The notes below the pieces were generated by a model, which saw only the letters and a program-made list of their open reading frames with translations, was not told the DNA's origin and made no database searches. Positions 25,328-28,989 of a stretch of DNA of 28,989 bases are shown piece after piece. Within the stretch, counting starts at the first letter, position 1, and every line of letters begins with the position of its first letter. Source of the DNA: Modestobacter sp. GTDB taxonomy: Bacteria > Actinomycetota > Actinomycetes > Mycobacteriales > Geodermatophilaceae. The translations under genes were made by a program, and so were the position numbers. The DNA lies in NCBI GenBank assembly GCA_025963425.1, contig JAOPUQ010000422.1:1-28989 (forward strand), read 5' to 3'.

Positions 25328-25498
25328 TCAGCCGGGGTCGGGGTCGCGGCGCCCCGGTCCGAACGCGGCCATCAGCTGCCCCGCGGAGAGCGAACAGCCC
25401 CCGAGGCAGTCGAACTCGACCGGGTTCCCGTCGATCCAGCCAACGGCGGCGGAGTGTCCACAGCTCGGGCAGGTGTCCCAGGTGACTCGTTCGCTCAC
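25328..25498 (-). CDS. Small zinc-ribbon-like protein, 56 residues
   Basis: A short gene with a GTG start and AAGGA about 7 nt upstream. The product begins VSERVTWDTCPSCGHSAAVG and contains CPSC at residues 10-13 and CLGGC at 31-35, giving four Cys that could bind one zinc. FDCLGGCSLSAGQLMAAFG closes it. It has no other domain. It follows the LysR gene on the same strand by 124 nt. Small CxxC-CxxxC proteins of this kind occur in actinobacteria without assigned role; nucleic-acid or protein binding is possible but unproven. Confidence 0.7.
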   Translation of the reverse strand: MSERVTWDTCPSCGHSAAVGWIDGNPVEFDCLGGCSLSAGQLMAAFGPGRRDPDPG

Positions 25499-25622
25499 GA
25501 CACGTCCTTCTCGGTCTCCAGCAACAGGTGGCTCAGCGGGTCCGCACGGTCAGGTCGCCCGCCTGACCGGGCCGACGGACGACTCGGATGCAGGATCCGA
25601 TGGCGCGGCGCCGACGGGTACA

Positions 25623-26525
25623 TCACGAGTCCTCACGGGTGCGATCACGGCACTGCTCGAGGTAGGCGGCGAGGAAGGCGCGGCCCGCGGCGCCGCGCAG
25701 CGCCTCGTCACGGCTGACGACGCCGAGTTCCCAGAGTGGCGCGCCGGCGATCGTGGCGACGTCGATGCCACGGAACATCTCCGTGTCGATGCACGCGCGC
25801 GGGCCGTAGGAGATGCCCGTACCCCGCTGCACCATGGTCAGGACGGCGAGCCAGTCGTTGATCTCGAGCCCGATCCGCCGCTGCAGTCCCTCCTCCTCCA
25901 GCAGGCCGTCGAACAGCTCACGCGCCCGCCATCCCCGGGGCAGGTCGATGATCGGCTCGTCGATGACGTCCCCGGGCTTCAGGTCTCGAGCGCCCGCCAG
26001 CCGGTGGCCGGCGGGGCAGACGACCACGAGCGGCGTGGTGACCAGCGGCTGGAAGCGCAATGCGGAACTCATGCGATGGGTCCGTGGGGCGATGGCGAAG
26101 TCGACCTGCCCCTCGGTCACCAGGTCGACCATGTCCCGCGCGCCGACCGGGACCACGTGCACGTCCACGCCCGGATGCTCGGCCCGGAACCGGCGGATCG
26201 TCTCGACGACATCGACGCTTCGTGGCACGGCCACGGCAGCGATGCGGACCGAACCGCGCAGCAGTCCCTTGACCTCCGCGACGGCGTCGCGTGCCCGGTC
26301 GGCCGCGGCCAGCGCCGCACGGGCCGGCTCGAGGAGCGCCCGGCCGGCGTCGGTCAGTTCGGCGCCGCGCCGTCCACGGATGAACAGGCCCGTCCCCAGA
26401 TCTCGTTCCAGCGCCAGGAGTGACGCCGACAGGCTCGACTGCACCATGAACGACCGCGCGGCGGCGCGGGTGAACGAGCCCTCCTCCACGACGGCCAGGA
26501 AGTGCTCGAGCTGCCTCAGTTCCAC
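25623..26525 (-). CDS. LysR-family transcriptional regulator
   Basis: A 300-residue LysR regulator. The N-terminal winged helix-turn-helix is typical: ELRQLEHFLAVVEEGSFTRAA, then SSLSASLLALERDLGTGLFIRG and ELTDAGRALL. A periplasmic-binding-like effector domain follows from about residue 85 (GSVRIAAV, VDFAIAPRTH, PLVVVCPAGHRLAG, GTGISYGPR). The start is taken at the GTG giving VELRQLEHF, the usual LysR beginning; an in-frame GTG 13 codons earlier (26564) is possible and neither has a convincing ribosome binding site. LysR proteins often control a divergent neighbour, but the next gene upstream points the same way, so the target is not evident. Confidence 0.9.
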   Translation of the reverse strand: MELRQLEHFLAVVEEGSFTRAAARSFMVQSSLSASLLALERDLGTGLFIRGRRGAELTDAGRALLEPARAALAAADRARDAVAEVKGLLRGSVRIAAVAVPRSVDVVETIRRFRAEHPGVDVHVVPVGARDMVDLVTEGQVDFAIAPRTHRMSSALRFQPLVTTPLVVVCPAGHRLAGARDLKPGDVIDEPIIDLPRGWRARELFDGLLEEEGLQRRIGLEINDWLAVLTMVQRGTGISYGPRACIDTEMFRGIDVATIAGAPLWELGVVSRDEALRGAAGRAFLAAYLEQCRDRTREDS

Positions 26526-26579
26526 GACTGCAGAATCCGGCGCCGGGCCCGTCGGATAAAGCACGCATGCTCGCTGTGG

Positions 26580-26600
26580 CCCATCGACGGACTCGATGGG
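26580..26600. repeat. Small inverted repeat between the response regulator and LysR gene
   Basis: Arms CCCATCGA and TCGATGGG (8 bp, perfect) flank a 5-nt loop. A second short hairpin (GACCGG-ACGG-CCGGTC) is at 26615-26630. Both lie 3' of the response regulator and just upstream of the LysR start, so they may end the former transcript or be LysR binding sites. No U-tract is present. Confidence 0.45.
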
Positions 26601-26679
26601 TGCCTCGATGCGGCGACCGGACGGCCGGTCCTCGGAGCGGGTCGCGGCTGTGACACCGCACCGGCGGCTCGAGGGTCGG

Positions 26680-27852
26680 CTAGACCTGTACGCGGATCCG
26701 GCGGCCGACCCGGTTCTGGCGCGCGTAGTTCTCCAGGCGGAGGCTCAGGGCATCGGTGACCACGGTGCCCCGGCTGATCAGGAGAACGCCCTCCGACGTG
26801 AGCACGTCGTCGAAGACCACCATGCCGGGCTCCAGATGCAGGACATCGACGTCCTGCGGGGGTGCCGGTGTCTCGGACGCGTCATGGCAGCTGACCAGGG
26901 CTTCCAGTACCCGGGGGTCGTAGGCGCCGGGGTCGGCTCGCAAGGCGCTGATGGTCGCCTGTGCCGATGGTCGCTGCGACATGCCCGCGTCGAAGTCGAC
27001 CGCCACACGCAGGATGCGCGCGGCCAGGGGCAGGTCGTCGCCGGAGGGCATCCGAGGAGCCGATCCGGTCCCGTCGAAGCGGGCGCGCTGACAACCGATC
27101 GCCTCGGCCACGCCTTCCAGCCGAGGGATCGTGGCGACCAGGTCACGGCTGATCTCGGGAACCCGGCCGGCCATCTCAGCCTCCTCCTCGGTCAGCGGCC
27201 GCCCGGAGTCCAGCTTCGCCAAGACGTCCGGCGGCAGGGTGACCGCGCCGAGGTGGGACAGCATCGCCGTCACCTCGAGGTCCCACGGCTCCTCGACCTG
27301 GAGCGCCTCGGCGAGCTCAGTGACGGTCCGGGTCACCCGTACCGCACGGCCGAACGCCGCGGGCTGCGCGAGCGACAGCGTGGCCATCAGCGCCTCGACC
27401 GTGCGGCGGAGGGTCGTGCCGAGCAGTTCCTTCTCGGCGGTCACGAGCCGATTGAGCTCGACCGCGCTACCGATCTCCTCCACCAGCACCTCGGGCGGGC
27501 ACGGCTTCGTGAGGAAGCGGTAGATCTGTCCCTCGTTGACCGCGGTGATCGCGGCCTGGGTGTCAGCCTGACCGGTCAGGAGGATCCGCACGACGTTCGG
27601 ATAGAGCGAACGCACGCGGGACAGGAATGTCGCACCATCCATCTGCGGCATGCGCATGTCGGAGACGACAACGGCCACCGACTCCGATTCCAGCAACTCG
27701 AGAGCCTCCGCACCGCTGTTGGCGGTGTGCACGGTGAACCTCTTGCGCAACTGGCGCCGGAGTCCGTCCAGGATGGCGACCTCGTCGTCCACCAGGAGGA
27801 TCGGCGGGGTGTCGGCCGGCGCCCGGGACAGCAGACCATCGGAGAAGTTCAT
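26680..27852 (-). CDS. Response regulator with receiver and degenerate HD-GYP-like output domain
   Basis: A 390-residue regulator. Residues 15-130 form an intact receiver: acidic VDDE, phospho-acceptor Asp65 in VVSDMRMPQMDG, Thr in LLTGQAD and Lys116 in FLTKPC. Residues about 150-300 follow the HD-GYP layout (LSHLGAVTLP, GRPLTEEE, FDGTGSAP, LPLAARILRVAVDFDAG), but the HD pair is His200-Leu201 and the GYP triplet is lost, so c-di-GMP hydrolysis is unlikely. The last 80 residues (DVDVLHLEPGMVVFDDV to RRIRVQV) form a beta-rich tail seen on similar regulators. The ATG giving MNFSDGLLSR has GGAG 7 nt upstream; the longer frame is rejected. It is divergent from a histidine kinase 206 nt away, its probable partner. 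Confidence 0.88.
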   Translation of the reverse strand: MNFSDGLLSRAPADTPPILLVDDEVAILDGLRRQLRKRFTVHTANSGAEALELLESESVAVVVSDMRMPQMDGATFLSRVRSLYPNVVRILLTGQADTQAAITAVNEGQIYRFLTKPCPPEVLVEEIGSAVELNRLVTAEKELLGTTLRRTVEALMATLSLAQPAAFGRAVRVTRTVTELAEALQVEEPWDLEVTAMLSHLGAVTLPPDVLAKLDSGRPLTEEEAEMAGRVPEISRDLVATIPRLEGVAEAIGCQRARFDGTGSAPRMPSGDDLPLAARILRVAVDFDAGMSQRPSAQATISALRADPGAYDPRVLEALVSCHDASETPAPPQDVDVLHLEPGMVVFDDVLTSEGVLLISRGTVVTDALSLRLENYARQNRVGRRIRVQV

Positions 27853-28058
27853 CGGGGCTCCAGAAATTGCGGTCGTCAATTGTTCGGCGAAGTGCTGCCG
27901 CACTGTCCTTCGGCACGAGCTCATTCGCGCTGAAGCAGAGGAGGCCTCGGCTCTGTCGATGGCCCCCATCGAGAACGCGTGATCAATCGGACGGCGCACT
28001 GTGACGAGGTCTTCAGTGCCCGGACAAGGATCCGGATCGGCAATCGCCAGGAGTTCTC

Positions 28059-28989
28059 GTGCGCAAGAAGCATGCCAACGTCGTAGTGCTGTGCGGGCTG
28101 CTCGTCGGTGCCGTCGTCATGACGGCCGCTTCATCGGTGACGTGGTCGCCGGTGTCCACAGGCCTGCTCGACTCCGCCGTCGTCATCGCCGCGCCGGTCG
28201 TGGCGGCCACCTGGTGGTGGGGCCGGCGGGAACGCGATGCACGCGGCCGCGTCACGGACGCGGGTGACAAGCAGCTGGTCATCGCGGCGTACGTGGTGGG
28301 GATCGCGTCGGTCGGGGTCCTCCTGAGTGCGCCGGCGGGCAGTGCCTGGCAGATCGGCGCGTGTGCGCTGCTGCTCCTTGCCGCCGGTATCCCGGCGGCG
28401 CGTGCCACGACCTCGCCGAGACTCCGCCTGCTGAGCGCCCGCCTGGACGAGGCGGACGAGCGGCTCACCGCCCAGGACGCGGAGCTCGCCCGCTACGCGG
28501 CCGTCCTGTCCTCGACCGATGCCGCGATCGTCACCATGTCACTCGACGGCGTGATCACCGACTGGAATCCAGCGGCGACGGAGCTGTACGACTACACCCG
28601 GGCCGAGGCGCTGGGGCAGCCGGTCACGATCCTGAGTCCGGGGGGCGCCCCGGACATCCTCGAGGCGTTGGCACACGTCCTCGAGGGGGTGCCTGCCTCG
28701 TGGGAGGCCGTGCATCTCCGCCGGGACGGATCCACGGTGGAGACCTCGCTCATCCTGTCGAGGATCCGCGAACGGAACGGTGTGGCAAGCGGTGTCGTGG
28801 GGATCGCCCGCAACATCGGTGAGCAGAAGACGCGTGAGGCCGAGTTCCATCAGGAGTCCAAGCTGGAGTCCCTGGGCCGGCTCTCCGCCGGCCTGGCGCA
28901 CGAGATCAACTCGCCGATCCAGTTCGTCGGGGACAACGCCCGCTTCCTCGAGGAGGCCTACGAGGAACTCATCCGCGTGGTGGGGGTCT
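28059..28989 (+). CDS. Membrane PAS sensor histidine kinase (3' end outside window)
   Basis: The first 310 residues of a sensor kinase; the frame is open to the window end. A GTG start with AGGAG about 6 nt upstream gives VRKKHANVVVLCGLLVG. Four hydrophobic segments lie at about residues 6-23, 33-50, 69-87 and 93-110, then a coiled-coil-like stretch (LLSARLDEADERLTAQDAEL). A PAS domain is at about 140-255 (SLDGVITDWNPAATELYDYT to GIARNIGEQK). The H-box SAGLAHEINSPIQFVGDN places the phosphorylated His at residue 281. The ATPase domain should lie beyond the window. Divergent from the HD-type response regulator, with which it probably forms a two-component pair. Confidence 0.88.
   Translation, partial: MRKKHANVVVLCGLLVGAVVMTAASSVTWSPVSTGLLDSAVVIAAPVVAATWWWGRRERDARGRVTDAGDKQLVIAAYVVGIASVGVLLSAPAGSAWQIGACALLLLAAGIPAARATTSPRLRLLSARLDEADERLTAQDAELARYAAVLSSTDAAIVTMSLDGVITDWNPAATELYDYTRAEALGQPVTILSPGGAPDILEALAHVLEGVPASWEAVHLRRDGSTVETSLILSRIRERNGVASGVVGIARNIGEQKTREAEFHQESKLESLGRLSAGLAHEINSPIQFVGDNARFLEEAYEELIRVVGV

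Noticed and set aside
1..28989. tRNA, rRNA, CRISPR arrays, integrases or transposases
   Set aside because: None could be recognised by reading either strand; no dedicated search was possible.

Overview
The window is very GC-rich, with dense genes, frequent GTG starts and strong GGAGG-type ribosome binding sites. It carries AfsR/BTAD, VOC, GGDEF and HD-type families. This suggests a free-living high-GC actinobacterium; Geodermatophilaceae (Blastococcus/Geodermatophilus/Modestobacter type) is my best guess, from gene style only. There is no rRNA, tRNA, CRISPR array or insertion sequence that I can recognise.  Region 1 (1-10.2 kb) looks like a polyhydroxyalkanoate (PHA) locus. The C-terminal half of a PHA synthase (phaC, + strand) meets, tail to tail, a four-gene minus-strand operon. 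In transcription order this is a PhaB-like acetoacetyl-CoA reductase, a 1835-residue single-chain biotin-dependent acyl-CoA carboxylase (biotin carboxylase, biotin carrier, long central region, carboxyltransferase), a ketoacyl synthase III with an unusual 290-residue N-terminal extension, and an alpha/beta hydrolase. No thiolase (PhaA) is present. The set reads as a malonyl-CoA route to PHB: acetyl-CoA is carboxylated to malonyl-CoA, condensed with decarboxylation to acetoacetyl-CoA (as in NphT7), reduced by PhaB and polymerised by PhaC. This is the most interesting system in the window; its function is inferred, not shown.  Region 2 (10.2-15.6 kb) is mixed: a near-perfect 58-nt hairpin, a VOC-family protein, a decayed AfsR/BTAD regulator with three frameshifts, a carotenoid-cleavage-type dioxygenase, and a receiver/glutaredoxin/thioredoxin-reductase fusion that lacks the redox CxxC.  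Region 3 (15.6-22.3 kb) is a minus-strand sugar operon: FucP-type symporter, PfkB sugar kinase, a fused HAD phosphoglucomutase/GH65 disaccharide phosphorylase, and trehalose-6-phosphate phosphatase (overlapping GTGA junction). Short tandem repeats precede the first and third genes and could be operators.  Region 4 (22.4-29 kb) holds stress and signalling genes: an ABM-domain monooxygenase-like protein, a UspA-like protein, a 57-residue small protein, a GAF-GGDEF diguanylate cyclase, a 56-residue CxxC zinc-ribbon-like protein, a LysR regulator, and a divergent two-component pair made of a receiver-degenerate HD-GYP regulator and a membrane PAS histidine kinase cut by the window end.
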